Assembly: GCA_004123355.1 (NCBI GenBank)
Contig: SCHM01000004.1
Span: 1,302,001 to 1,366,000, forward strand
DNA length: 64,000 nucleotides
Reading direction: 5' to 3'
Source of the DNA: Amphirosellinia nigrospora
Lineage: Eukaryota; Ascomycota; Sordariomycetes; Xylariales; Xylariaceae
Under the pieces are notes generated by a model. The model was not told the origin of the DNA and did no database searches. It saw nothing but the letters and a program-made list of their open reading frames with translations. Positions 23,548 to 35,195 of this stretch are shown here, piece by piece. Each line of letters begins with the position of its first letter. The first letter of the stretch is position 1. Position numbers and translations under genes: made by a program.

Positions 23548-25774
23548 TTGAAGCCGCACGCTTGTAGCCGAGCCCACCAAGCGAGAGACAGAGAGGGAGA
23601 GAGGGAGAGAACGAGCGCGCGAAAGCGACCATGCTCACACGCCAGGCCGCGCGCAGGCCTGGTATTCCAGGTCGCTAGAACCACACGCGCTGGCGCTTTC
23701 AATTGCACACTCACCCCTCTCAGTCGGGGAGCGATTTCTAAACCCAACGTTTCGCACGGTCGCCAGTTCGGAAGCTCATTGCGCCCACGCCCACCGCAGT
23801 CCACTCACATTCTACAGCCCAAGCACAGTCAATTGCGGCGCCCCCCGGATCAATCCGCTCGCGCCCTTTCCGGCAAACCCCTTCCCCAGCGCCGATCCGC
23901 CTTTCTCAACTTCACATACCGAAGCGCTGCCATTCTCGGCACTGGTGTTGGGTTTGTCGCCGTGCTTTTTGCGGCCTTCTTTGCGTACGATGCGACCACA
24001 TATTACAAAGAGTCGGTAACTTTCGGCGATTGCCACGTTTCCGAAGCCGCCTTAAACCCACCGCGCGGGGGTCCAAAAAACCTACCAATCATCGAAGCTC
24101 TTCTTGACGATGATGAGAATGAATATGCCCAGGACAAGAAGCAGAAGCCGCGGCTTGTCATTCTAGGCAGTGGTTGGGAAGTGTTGCTCTTCTAAAGCAG
24201 CTCAACCCAGACGACTACCACGTCACCGTCATCAGTCCGAAAAACTACTTCTTGTTCACGCCTATGCTACCATCAGCGACTGTTGGCACATTGGAATTCC
24301 GAAGTTTAGTTGAACCAATACGAAGAGTCCTATCCCGGATCCATGGTCACTATCTTCGAGGCACAGCGCAAGATGTCGAATTTTCACACAAGCTGGTTGA
24401 AGTCTCACATATCAACGCCCGAGGTGAAGAGGTTCGATTCTACGTTCCTTATGATAAGCTTGTCATCGGAGTGGGATCCGTCTCAAACTCGCATGGTGTC
24501 AAAGGTCTAGAAAATTGCCACTTGTTGAAAGATATCAATGACGCCAGAAAAATTCGAAATCAGGTCATGAGGAATGTCGAACTGGCTTGCCTCCCTACTA
24601 CCTCGGATAGCGAACGTAGACGGCTGCTCTCATTTGTGGTTAGCGGTGGTGGTCCTACAGGTGTCGAGTTTGCTGCTGAGCTTTTTGACCTTTTGAACGA
24701 GGATTTGACTAAGAGTTTCCCTCGGCTACTACGAAATGAAATTTCAGTGCACATCATACAAAGTCGCTCACACATTCTCAACACATATGACGAAACGCTG
24801 TCAAAATACGCTGAAGAACGCTTCGCGCGAGATCAGATTGAGGTACTCACAAACGCTAGAGTCAAGGAAGTCCAACCGCATAAAATTATTTTCACACAAC
24901 AGACTGAGGATGGCTCGGTTATCACAAAAGAGCTGCCTATGGGCTTTTGTCTGTGGTCTACGGGTGTAGCGCAAGCAGAAATCTGCCAGCGCATTGCCAC
25001 GAAGCTTGGCTCCACGCAAAATAATCGGCACGCGCTTGAGACAGATACTCATCTTCGGCTCAATGGCACACCTCTTGGAGATGTATATGCCATCGGGGAC
25101 TGCTCGACGGTACAAAACAACAGCGCCGACAATATCGTCTCGTTCCTTCGGGGCTTGCTTTCAAGCACGGCAAGGACCCCGAGACTCTTGAAGTTACTTT
25201 TAGTGAGTGGCGCAATGTAGCCAATTCCGTCAAGCGGAAATTCCCACAGGCCGTATCGCATCTTAAGCGGCTTGACAAACTTTTTGAAGCGTTTGACAAG
25301 GACCAGTCTGGCACCCTTGACTTTGGCGAGCTTAGAGAGCTACTAAAGCAGATCGACAGCAAGCTCATTTCACTTCCCGCCACTGCCCAACGTGCAAACC
25401 AACAGGGTGTCTACCTTGGCCATAAATTCAATAAGCTGGCTCATTGCGCCCCGGGTCTGACTAAAAATGAGGTCCGAGATGGCGATCTGGACGAGGCCTG
25501 CTACAAGGCCTTTGAGTATCACCATTTGGGCAGCTTAGCATATATCGGGAACTCTGCTGTCTTTGACCTCGGCAGTGGCTGGGGCTTCACAGGTGGCGTC
25601 TGGGCGGTGTACGCATGGAGAAGTGCATACTTTGCCCAGAGTGTTGGGCTAAGAACGAAATTCCTCATGATGATGGATTGGTTGAAGAGAGGTCTATTCG
25701 GAAGAGGTATGTACACTTCGCACCCGCCTGTCGACGTCGCTAACTATTCATAATTAGACCTAGTAAGCTTCTAA
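23548..25774 (+). CDS. NDE1: external alternative NADH dehydrogenase with EF-hand
   Basis: Rotenone-insensitive single-subunit NADH:ubiquinone oxidoreductase of the outer face of the inner mitochondrial membrane; it feeds electrons to quinone without pumping protons. An Arg/Ser-rich pre-sequence and a membrane segment (TGVGFVAVLFAAFFAYDATT) come first. Then come the FAD fold LVILGSGWGSVALLK, the NADH fold FVVSGGGPTGVEFAAEL, and YAIGDCSTVQNN. An inserted EF-hand follows (DKDQSGTLDFGELRELL), typical of calcium-sensitive NDE-1 enzymes. The C-terminus SLAYIGNSAVFDL and DWLKRGLFGRDLVSF is normal. The last exon is only 17 nt (25758-25774). Two single bases are missing: one near 24177 (GSGW/GSV) and one near 25158 (RGLAFKHGKDP). 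The start at 23548 follows a GA-rich tract; a later start is possible. Confidence 0.9.
23578..23615. repeat. GA-rich microsatellite
   Basis: Run of GAGAGACAGAGAGGGAGAG type immediately inside the proposed 5' end of the NADH dehydrogenase gene. It may really be untranslated leader. Confidence 0.6.
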
Positions 25775-26237
25775 ACTTAAATCAGGTACTGAGGACCTAA
25801 CCGCTTTGAAGAAAGGCATGCATTAGAGGGACAATATTCCTGTATTAATAAAGCATTAGTGTAATTAGCCATTGACACATCTGTAGTTGCTAAATATCAA
25901 CAACAGTTTCAAGAAAAACATCTACTTTTAACTATGGCGGTTTGCTATTACTACATATATTGGTGACATAATATGCCATTCTCATCACAATGGTTACATA
26001 TTCTATTGCTAATTTTGCTACTTGTTGATTGTGCGTACCCAGCTTAGGTACTTACATAAAGCGTAACCTTCTTCCATACCTAGGTATACCGAAGGCTCTT
26101 CATCATCCTAATACAGGCGCTCATAGACCAACATTAGACGTTACAAACACAGACGTAGCCAACGACACTATAGAAACGTGTTTATAGCACCATGACATGT
26201 GCAACACATTATGGGCATAATATTTAGCAGACGTCAA
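25775..26237. other. intergenic between convergent genes
   Basis: AT-rich 460-bp gap between the 3' ends of the NADH dehydrogenase and nitrate reductase genes. It includes a TACCTAGGTATACC motif near 26079-26092. Nothing else is seen. Confidence 0.5.
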
Positions 26238-28994
26238 TCAGAAGAACACCATATCGTCCTGCTTCCAGCCCATGCCAGTGAAAATAGAAAGCACGCTCTC
26301 TTCGAGTGGCTTCGGACCACACACGAGGACGATGTCCTTGCCATCCATGCTCTGACAAGGTCCCACCTCCCTGGCAATGAGGTCCTTATCAATGCGCCCT
26401 CGCCCACCGTTCCACGCAGGGCTGGGCTGGCTTAGGACGTACTTTAGCCTGTACCTGTGCTCGTTACTCACGAGCATAGCGTCCAGCTCCGCCTTACACA
26501 AGATGTCCTCTTCGCTGCGGTTCCCATCAAGCACGACGCAAGAGGTCGAATCCTCGCGATCGGCCAGGACGGCGCGGAGCACAGCGAAGATGGGGGTGAT
26601 CCCCGACCCGCCGCACACCATCACGAAGCGCCGGACCATTCTCTCCCCTCCGGACACGGTGCACAGCCCGCGCCCCAGGTACTCGAACTTGCCCGTCGGC
26701 CCCTTGAAGTCGACGAAGTGGCCCAGCGGGACCGAGTCCAGCGCCTGCGTCATCCGGCCACCCTTCCGCGCCGGCGTGTCCCGGTACACCTTGACCAATA
26801 TGTCGAGCTTGCCTCTCGCGCCGCTTGGCGAGATGGGCGTGTATGCGCGTAGGATCGCCTCCCGCGTCACAGGTCGTGTAGTCGCATCATTACATGCTGC
26901 CCGACGGGTAGCCCGACGGCCTGTCCCGCGTGCTCGAGGTCGAAGGTGAAGATCTTGGTGTCCGGGGACACGCTTGTCTTGGCTGAGAGGACGGCCTTCC
27001 TCCAGAGCTTGTGGTCTAGGAAGACGTCTCGCGGCGGTGCATTTTCGGGCGCCGCCGCTTCGCCGTCTGTTGACAGTAGGCTGTGGCTGGTCTCGTCGAG
27101 TGTCCCGATGTGGTAGTCAACCAGCATTGCCTTGGCGTTTTCACTATCTGTTATTTTTTAACGTTAATATGTGCGCTGCCGAATGATCGAGGTGGGTTAC
27201 TTACGGATCGCGAGGAATTCTTCGCTGGCATCTTGTCCCGCTGCCCCTATTATCGAGGTTGAACCGCCTGGATGACCTTCTAGGAATCCTGTCCCGTTGT
27301 AGACTTCCCCGTTGATCACGAACCAAGGCTCTGTTTCCCCGTCATGGCTCCTGAGCTCGTCCAGGGTGATTATTCTGTTAACTTTATTGCTCGTCATATA
27401 TACTTCCCTGATTGTCTCAACAGGCTCGGCGAATCCGGTCACCCCAGCCAGCTGTTCACCCCAATATCCGTTTGTCAGATTTCCTCCGGCCTTCTTAACC
27501 CTCTCCATCCAACCGCCTGGCATCAGCGCTGGTTGTGTCGGATGTTCGAATCTCAACTTTTGGCCGTCTTTATGTATAACGATCCTAAACCATGGGTTAT
27601 TCATCATGCCTAGTACGTTCCAGTACATATCTCGGGGTTGGACCATCATGGCATCGTCCATTGCTCGCACCATGATATCGTCTGCTGCTTGCAGTCGAGA
27701 TATTGCGATATCCAAGTCCCAGAAACACCAACAGAAGGAGCTTTCCCTCCAGGATATGTCTACTCGACCGCCGAACAGGACCTCCCCTTCAGGTGCGTGC
27801 CGATACTGGTCCTCGGGATACGATAGATTCGCAAGAATCCAGCTCTTACCCCTGTCTAGAGTAACCTCTACCCTAGTTATCCTCTTACCACCTCCGGCGT
27901 ATGCGTAGCCACGGGTTTTGTAGATATACTCTGAACCGTGCAAAGACAATTCCTCATCGTGTGCTGGGTAGCAGATTGCACTATTTGTGTTGAGATTGTA
28001 AATAGCATATCGTTCATCCTTCCAAGTTTCGGGCAGGTCGGCGCTCATTCGGGGTTGATCATTGTCGCAAGACCCTGTTATCATAGATGTGGTACCAGTT
28101 GTCGCTTGGTGCCTCTGTGATGATCCTCTTCAACCATTTCACACTGCGTCCACCGATCTGCCCCGAATCACGACGCGCAGGGGCTTGCCGTGATCCTGGG
28201 AGGGTCTACCGTTCATTTGTGGGCGAGCATGACGCCACGCTCGCGTCTAAGGCCCAGCTTAGCTTGATAGACGTGCCATAGTAACCGTTCGGGAGTTGTC
28301 AGCTCCTTCAAAGCACACATATGTCGCACCACGCGAGAGTATCGCAGCTCTGATGAGGTCGCCGTCGCTACACCGGTCCACAGAGAAGTTGATAGCCCTG
28401 CGGCGCCCCACGAAAAGCCGTTCGTTTTCCGTACCACATTCTGCTCTTTCCGCCTGTTCCCGGCACAGACTAACGTTATTGGATATGTAAGTTGCTCGTA
28501 GTCTTCAAGGAGTTGAGCTAAGTTCATGTGAATGGGATTGTCCACCATGCCTTCGATTGTGAAGTCCCAGTTCATGATCTCCGAGTCGTCCACCTTTGGC
28601 ACGGCTCCATGGTTGCGGACATAATGCAGATCTTGAGTAGTCAAGAATCCTTCGTCGTAGAGATCTCTGAGTGGTGCCTCAACGTTGAAGGATGGATCCC
28701 AGTGAGACGGATCAGACGGGGATCACGTATGACATGATTGTCGGGTGTTTTGAGGTCTTTTGCAAGTATAGTATTGTCGGATTTAGGGTCTGGAGGTAAA
28801 GGATAAAGCGGCAACTTCCTGATAGTTGGTCTATAGTGATTGGGCCGTGGTATTGTAGCCTCCGTATCGCCTGGTTCCGAGCTTGAGTCCGTATATTCTT
28901 TATCGGTGTCTGGTGGCGTGGGGGGGTAGTACTGGCTCTCAGAAGGACGAACTCTATTTGAAAGGCTTAAGGGCCTTAGTTTAGAAATGTCCAT
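26238..28994 (-). CDS. niaD: assimilatory nitrate reductase [NAD(P)H]
   Basis: Reduces nitrate to nitrite in the cytosol through a molybdenum cofactor, heme and FAD chain. Domains in order: N-terminal tail (MDISKLRPLSLSNRV); Mo-cofactor domain (DLHYVRNHGAVP, LVCAGNRRKEQNVV, SWGAAGLSTSLWTG); dimer domain (YAYAGGGKRITRVEVTLDRG, YWNVLGMMNNPWFRI); cytochrome b5 (EVYNGTGFLEGHPGGSTSI with heme ligand His); and FAD/NAD module (GQHVMMRLHDP, LRAYTPIS, VMVCGGSGITP, LVCGPKPLEESV, ending DDMVFF). An intron splits the b5 domain after FLAI (donor near 27204). The frame is broken about eight times or more: once near 26875, densely between about 28060 and 28400, and near 28660. In the 28060-28400 stretch, pieces such as NGYYGTSIKLSWALD and GRSVKWLKRI are still readable in different frames. 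Either the assembly is poor here or the gene is degrading. An upstream ATG at 29045 is an alternative start. Confidence 0.9.
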
Positions 28995-29556
28995 AGCGTA
29001 CACATTAGGGCTAATAGAAAATACTGCCAACTCCTTTTTATTCAAAACTGGGCTTCAAATATTGCATGAAATTCGCTAGAGACAGCACGGCATTATATTC
29101 AACAGGTACGTCGGTTATGATCGGGTTGGAGCATGATTTCTTTGAGGATAGGGGTTTTCTAGACATGGGAGATACAGAAAAACGAAAACGGCCGACTACA
29201 CGACAAGCGGCTCAGGAACGAAATACAGACATCTCCGGGGTGCATATTGGCTTGATACCCCGCGGTATGTGAGCTGACGAACATGAGAGCCATGAGGAGG
29301 GCCTGCTGCTTAGGTGCCTCCCGCTTGGCTTCTGTCCGTGCCGGAGATGATGAAGTCATGGTTGACCCATGTAGGACCTATCTGAGAACAGTGGCGTTAT
29401 GCCGGCTTTCGCTCAGCATCTCCAACACGCACGACGATCCTGGTCTGGCCAGAGTGCCGACATTTCTTTAGCGCCATATGCCCGCGGGCCACTCTCAGCC
29501 ACGGAGTTCGCAGGGGCTTATCGGATGAAGGAAGAATGTTGCAGGGGACATCTTCT

Positions 29557-29562
29557 CTTATC
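29557..29562 (-). promoter_or_regulatory. GATA site (AreA/NIT2 type)
   Basis: CTTATC, the reverse of GATAAG, lies about 560 bp upstream of the niaD start. AreA/NIT2 GATA factors are known to activate nitrate reductase genes under nitrogen limitation; binding here is inferred. Confidence 0.4.
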
Positions 29563-29626
29563 AGACTGATTTGTTATGTGTGATATTTACCGGACGTCGT
29601 GGACGTGTGAGCGAATCATGGCCGAT

Positions 29627-29632
29627 GATAAG
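29627..29632 (+). promoter_or_regulatory. GATA site (AreA/NIT2 type)
   Basis: GATAAG, 65 bp beyond the previous site. Paired GATA sites are what NIT2-type factors favour. Confidence 0.4.
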
Positions 29633-29814
29633 CTCAATAGGCGAGCGGAGATGTCAGAATCAGCTACACCTCCCTATCTGACTCTCTACTGTATCTTACT
29701 AGTCCTTAGTGTGAGGGTCTTGCCGGGTCTCGTTGTCGGTAATTGATGTTGCTGGACGTATTACGATCGTGTAACATATATACTATGGTGAGGGAGTTCG
29801 AATCGTGAGGCGGA

Positions 29815-29820
29815 GATAAG
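29815..29820 (+). promoter_or_regulatory. GATA site (AreA/NIT2 type)
   Basis: Third GATAAG of the niaD upstream region, about 820 bp from the start codon. Confidence 0.35.
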
Positions 29821-29892
29821 AAACGGAAGCATCTGATTTGCCACAAACCATAGAATAAGAAAGAGTAGCGCGAGACTAAGGATGAAGTGGAA

Positions 29893-29899
29893 TCCGCGG
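29893..29899. promoter_or_regulatory. possible nitrate-regulator (NirA/NIT4) site
   Basis: TCCGCGG resembles the TCCGCGGA/CTCCGHGG elements bound by the pathway-specific zinc-cluster activators. It is a short match in the expected region, so support is weak. Confidence 0.25.
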
Positions 29900-30409
29900 C
29901 GTGGCCTCCAGATCTACACTACTGTAAAGAAGGGGCCGGATCAACCCGCCAAGCCTGGGCATTCCTGGATAGCTAGCAACTTGGAGCAGAAGCATATGAA
30001 GTTGGCATAAACCCAAGTTGAGCGGGAATAACGCTTTTGGACCTAGCTAAAGCACGAGACAAGTCTGCCGTTGTGTTGCGTTGTGTATGCAGTCCTTTGG
30101 AATGCTAGGTATGGCTAAGTACGCTTAAAAGGTGAGATAGGTAAGAACATCATGTTCCCGAGGATGGTGATAGACTCTAGGTAAGTATATTCGAACAGAT
30201 ATCGACTAAATCTTGGTTTGTAATTCTTCGTCCGGAATCCAAGTAGTGTGAGACTTGAGAAAATAAGGCTGTCAAATAGAAGCTAAAAGCATCAATATCT
30301 TTAGAGGAGAAATTGATGCATCGTTTTCGTCTTTAAAGCCTAGGTTGTTATATATATGAACGATTAGGCGTGTTCTAGGTTCATAACAGATATAGGTAAA
30401 CACCTAATC

Positions 30410-30870
30410 TGCTACTAGATAGGTATAGGTAGTAAGACGATGATATGACACTTCTCTGACATAGTAGGTAGGCAGGTACCTAATGTACACATGATACCGG
30501 TGCCTAAGAATATCATGTATGGGCAAGGAACTCGCCTCGACAGCCAAGTTGCCCGGACTGAATACCTCTTGACATGGCAAGGCTGAACCACTGCTGTTTG
30601 AAGGTTAGGTGCTAGAGGGGCTGGATAGGTATCTAGGTAACCCGCATTCTTCCTGCCTGGCGGTATTTGATTAGTAGGTACCAAGAAGGAGGTAGATATG
30701 GAAAATACTATGTAAATCAGGTAGATGCTATTTGAAGGATTAGTGCAAACCAAATATACCGCGTAGGTATCTATCTACACATGTTAACTCAGGTACCTCA
30801 AGAGAGGTAGAATTGGCTGTTGGGTTTGCGTCCCTGGCTTCTGCACTCCCTAGGTAGGTAATACGTGGGG
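30410..30870. repeat. cluster of TAGGTA/TACCTA motifs
   Basis: At least eight copies of TAGGTA, TACCTA or close relatives within 460 bp, in both orientations, for example near 30421, 30465, 30630, 30675, 30765 and 30851. They are irregularly spaced and so not a simple tandem repeat. Confidence 0.6.
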
Positions 30871-31313
30871 CTGCAGCTGCCAATCGCGGCTTTTGATTGG
30901 GCAGCAGGTCGAACTCTAGTGGGAGGCTACCTACACTTATGCGGTATCTTCACCTGGCTTGCTACCGACCTACATCATCCATGGTAATTACGTGCCTTAC
31001 CTAGTTCAAGCACTGCGACTTTCTCGGTCATACGGCTAGCCTCCTTCAACTCTTACTAACGAGAAACACGCCCAAGACATCCTCAGCATCCCAACCCATC
31101 AACTGTGCTCGATTGCATTCGCAACCTGTCTGCCTTGGTCTCTGTATCAGGGCAGAGTCCTCCATCTTCCTACATGCCGGCCGAGGCTGATACTCCGTAT
31201 CACTTCCACTACTTGGGGCGCTTTATCCCTTAGCCTTGGCAGTGGTCGCCGAACAGATTCGCGAATGTAGCTACTGAACGATTCTTCATAACTTCTACCC
31301 CGAGTTGTCCGCA

Positions 31314-34300
31314 ATGGACCGCTCACGAAAACGTCAGTTTCGCTCCCTCTTGGCCTCGCAGCCCGCCGCCCACTACCCGCGCCTGCTACTGTCGCGCTTT
31401 GTACTGACATCCCGATGTCCTTTTAGGCGAGCTGCTGTCTCTCAATCAGCGTGCATGGAACGGGGAGCCAGGTTCGTGTCATGACAATAACCCCATATCT
31501 GCCACGGCGCTAACAGGATAATAGACATCCTCCCTCGGTTCTGCCTTGGATTCTTCGCTCAAGAAGAACACTGCCTTCATCAAGCGACTGCGCACCGCTG
31601 TATCCTCTGCCACCCAGAATACGTTCCTACAAGAGATTCGAACCCTCAGTCTTACCAAATACCTCTCCGAAGTCGTCTCGGCGTGCTATGAGGGCTTGGT
31701 GTAAAGCTCAAGACGCCCGGCGAGATCGATGCTGCTGTCGAGATTGTTAGCGCGCTGCATCAGCGCTTCGGACCCGCCGAATTCACTGAATACCTCGGAT
31801 GGCTTCTGGGTAAGGGGAATGGCGACGCCAGATAAAAGCCTCCTGAAAGCCCTTAGCGCCTGAAGTGCGTGAAAAGGAGGAGAAGGATCGGCTAGTCCGC
31901 CAACGAGCCCTCCTACGAACGATCACAGAGCTCTGGCTAGTTGGTGTTCTTCGAACCCTCGACGACGTAAAACCTGATGACGCAACTCGTGGTCTGAATG
32001 GAAAAAATGCCGAACTCAAAATCAAGGTAGCAAACTCTACAAAGGGCGGTGGTGCCGAACCATTCCCCCTCGAAGTTCTCAAGGATTTACTCGGGCATGA
32101 TAGAGAACACGTGAATTTGCCTCTATTAGTCATCTTTGTGAAGTCGTTTAGCTGGGACATCTTAGGCGTCAAACCGGCCAATGCGGAGGGCCGCAAGACT
32201 GTTGAGGCCGACGGCGTTACCAGGTCTGCTGATAGCAGTACCGAACAGGATGCAGGGTCTGATGTTATTGACCCTGACGACTCTCCATTTGCCAGCCCAG
32301 AGATGCAAGAACGCTTCAGGAATATTCTCAAAAGGTACTTTGAGGACGTTAAGGTACACCTAGTGCGAGATCAGAAGCACATTGTCGCTCAAAAGGGGCG
32401 AAATTCAGAGGCCTATGTTAAATCCGGCGAAGTGTTCGAAGATCGACAAGCCAACTTTGAGAAGCAACTAAAGGCTCAGGAGCGTTTGGCTTCCAATGCC
32501 CAAGTCGTAGCTGACGTCCTTGGCGCGGAAATGCCAGACCTGAAGGAGGCTGGGGACGGCTTCTCCGGTACTAATGGCTCAATCGGCCTAGTCAAGACAG
32601 GAGAGTATCTAAGGGGCCAGAGCGAGGGTGTGGGTATTTGGGAAGATGAAGATGAGCGTCGATTTTACGAGAATCTTGTTGACCTGAAGGGCAAGGTTCC
32701 CGGTATACTCTTAGAGGATGGCAAGAAGAAGAAGAAGACGGACGTAGACGAGGCCGTCGGCAAAGTGGTCGACTCTACGGATACCGCAGATAATATCAAG
32801 CCTACTGAGGTGAACGACGACCAATCAACGGCTATTGCAAACAAGACCATCGGCGCGCAAGTGGATGTCCTCCTAACTAGGCTACCAGACCTCGCAAGCA
32901 AGGATGCGACAGACGATACGGCTATCGAGTTCTGTTTCCTGAACTCCAAAGCATCACGAAATCGACTAATCAAGGGACTGACCGAAGTACCTAAAGGCCG
33001 AACAGACCTATTGCCGTACTGGGCACGCCTCATCGCCACTCTAGGCAGATACATGCCCGATATCCCTAAAGGCATAGTCGACTACTTAGATACTGAGTTT
33101 CGAAGCCTCCAACGGCGAAAAGAAAAGGATTTTCTTGGTCAGGTACGGCTGAGCAATATTAGATACCTGGCTGAGTTGACCAAATTTGGTATTGTACCCG
33201 AGCATGTTGTCTTTCATTGCCTGAAGGTCAGCCTTGATGACTTTTCCCGTATGAACATTGAGATCATTTGCAATCTCCTCGAGAATTGCGGAAGATACCT
33301 CTTGCGGAACGCCGATACTTCACCTCGCATGGCTACTTTCTTGGAGACGCTTCAACGAAAGAAATCAGTCCAACATATTGGACAACCAGAACGCATGCTG
33401 ATCGAGAATGCAATCTACTATGTTGATCCACCTGAGAGGGCATCTATCCAGCAAAAGGAACGTACTCCTATAGAGTTATTCATCCGTAAGCTTATCTATG
33501 TCGACATGACGAAGCGGAATTACACCAAGATTTTGAGACAGATTCGGCGGCTACACTGGGAAGAGCCAGAAGTATGCGTTGCCTGCTCCTAATTTCCTTG
33601 AAAATTACTTTTTCCTAATACGTAAATCTAGGTCGTAGCTATCCTAGCGAAAATATTCACGAGGCCCGCCAAGGTTAAGTACGGCAGCATCCATATTCTC
33701 GCGATTCTCCTCAGTGCCATATACCGATACCACCCGAGCTTTGTCCTGGCGGTTATCGACAATGTCCTTGACGCTGTGACATTTGGGCTGGAACAGAACG
33801 AGTTTAGATACAACCAAAGGCGCATTGCGGAAATCAAGTATCTTGGTGAGCTTTACAACTATAGGATGCTAGAACATCCCGTAATATTTGAGGTCATGTA
33901 CAAGATCCTAACATTCGGGCACGGTAAGTCTATATATGCTTGGAAAGAGATCATGAACTAATGCAAATAGGTGGCCCACCTGTCCCTGGTCGTTTGAACC
34001 CATTTGATATGCCCGATGACTTCTTCCGCATTCGCCTCATCGCAACAATGCTTGAGACATGCGGGATATTCTTCAGCCGAGGCGCTGCAGGCAAAAAGCT
34101 CGAATATTTCCTCTCATTTTTCCAGGTGCGTTCATCATGTGACAGAACAGCCGCACATTTTCTGACAATCACAGTACTACATACATGCAAAACACCCACT
34201 TCCAATGGACATTGAATTCATCGTTCAAGATACGTTTACTCTTACAAGACCACAATGGAAACATGCTACCAATCTAGAAGAAGCAGCAAAAGCATTTCAA

Positions 34301-35195
34301 TTGGCCATTGCACAGGACCAAAAAAGCTCAGGCATTGATAAGGTTGCAGATCCAGACGACGCATCTATCCACTCATCTTCAGATGATGACGAAATAGAAG
34401 GCGACGGCGAATTAGGTGATCCCGAAGCCGAGAGCGATAGAGAATCAGAGTTCGGTGGGGATGACGAAGATGGCGACGCTGACGATGATGGTGAAGTGGG
34501 TTACCGTGCATTTATTATGGCTAAACTCGTTTGACTAATCGTCATAGTACCCTGATGACCAACACGACCAGTCTCAGTCTAATAAAGACTCGGATTCGGA
34601 AGAGAAGCCATTGTAGTAACCAAGAAGGCTGAGAGTCGATCCGGAGGCTGAAGCCGAGTTTGACCGTGAGTGGCGAAAATGATGACTGAAAGCCTAGAGT
34701 CTCGGAAGTTCGACCGCAAGCCGTTGTTTGATGTACCATTACCCCTTCGCTCAAAAGCTCGCGACCCTTCAACTCCTACGGACTCGGAAGAGCAAAATAA
34801 GGACAGCATCAACACAATGGCTTTCTCTCTCCTTACGAAAAAGGGCAATAGACAACAGGCGCGTACCGTATAATTCTTACTTTTGGAGGCAGCGCTAATC
34901 CTTGCAGACCCGAAACGTGGTGCTCCCCTCTGATTCAACATTTGCAGTCGCCATGAAGAATCAGCAGCAGGCTGAGCGTGAAGAGCAACAGCGTATCAAG
35001 AACCTGGTTCTCAATTATGATCTTCGCGAGCATGAAGACCTAGATGGTGACACTCTCCTGCCTCCCCTTAAGCCCAACCCAAATATTCACAAATCAAATA
35101 ATTCAGGCCACGATAAACCCTTGCCTATCACACCAACCGAGGTGAAAAACTCAATAGAGAGCGCGGCGGACAACGGATCCGCAGACTTCAATTAA
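31314..35195 (+). CDS. UPF2: nonsense-mediated decay factor UPF2/NMD2
   Basis: Scaffold that links Upf3 and the exon-junction side of a transcript to the helicase Upf1 in nonsense-mediated mRNA decay. The start at 31314 (MDRSRKR) is spliced after 19 nt to ELLSLNQRAWNGE. Then come LKKNTAFIKRLRTAVSS and TLSLTKYLSEVVSACYEG (first MIF4G). The second MIF4G includes FCFLNSKASRNRLIKGL and LGQVRLSNIRYLAELTKFG; the third includes VVAILAKIFTRPAKVKYGS and LNPFDMPDDFFRIRLIATML. An acidic linker (DDDEIEGDGELGDPEAES) precedes the Upf1-binding end (TRNVVLPSDSTFAVAMK, EEQQRIKNLVLNYDL), ending SADFN. Several introns are visible (for example after EEPE and after FGHG). About seven one-base breaks occur, clustered at 31530-31860 and 34610-34680. 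The order and domain content are complete. Confidence 0.9.

Larger units (their letters stand above)
28995..31313. promoter_or_regulatory. divergent upstream region of niaD and UPF2
   Basis: A 2.3-kb gap. The niaD-proximal 900 bp carries three GATA sites and a TCCGCGG element (listed separately). The 30410-30870 part is filled with TAGGTA/TACCTA motifs. No supported gene is seen, although short open frames occur on both strands. Confidence 0.5.

Noticed and set aside
29788-29805. GTTCGAATC resembling a tRNA B box
   Set aside because: No A box at the right distance and no cloverleaf can be drawn from the flanking bases.
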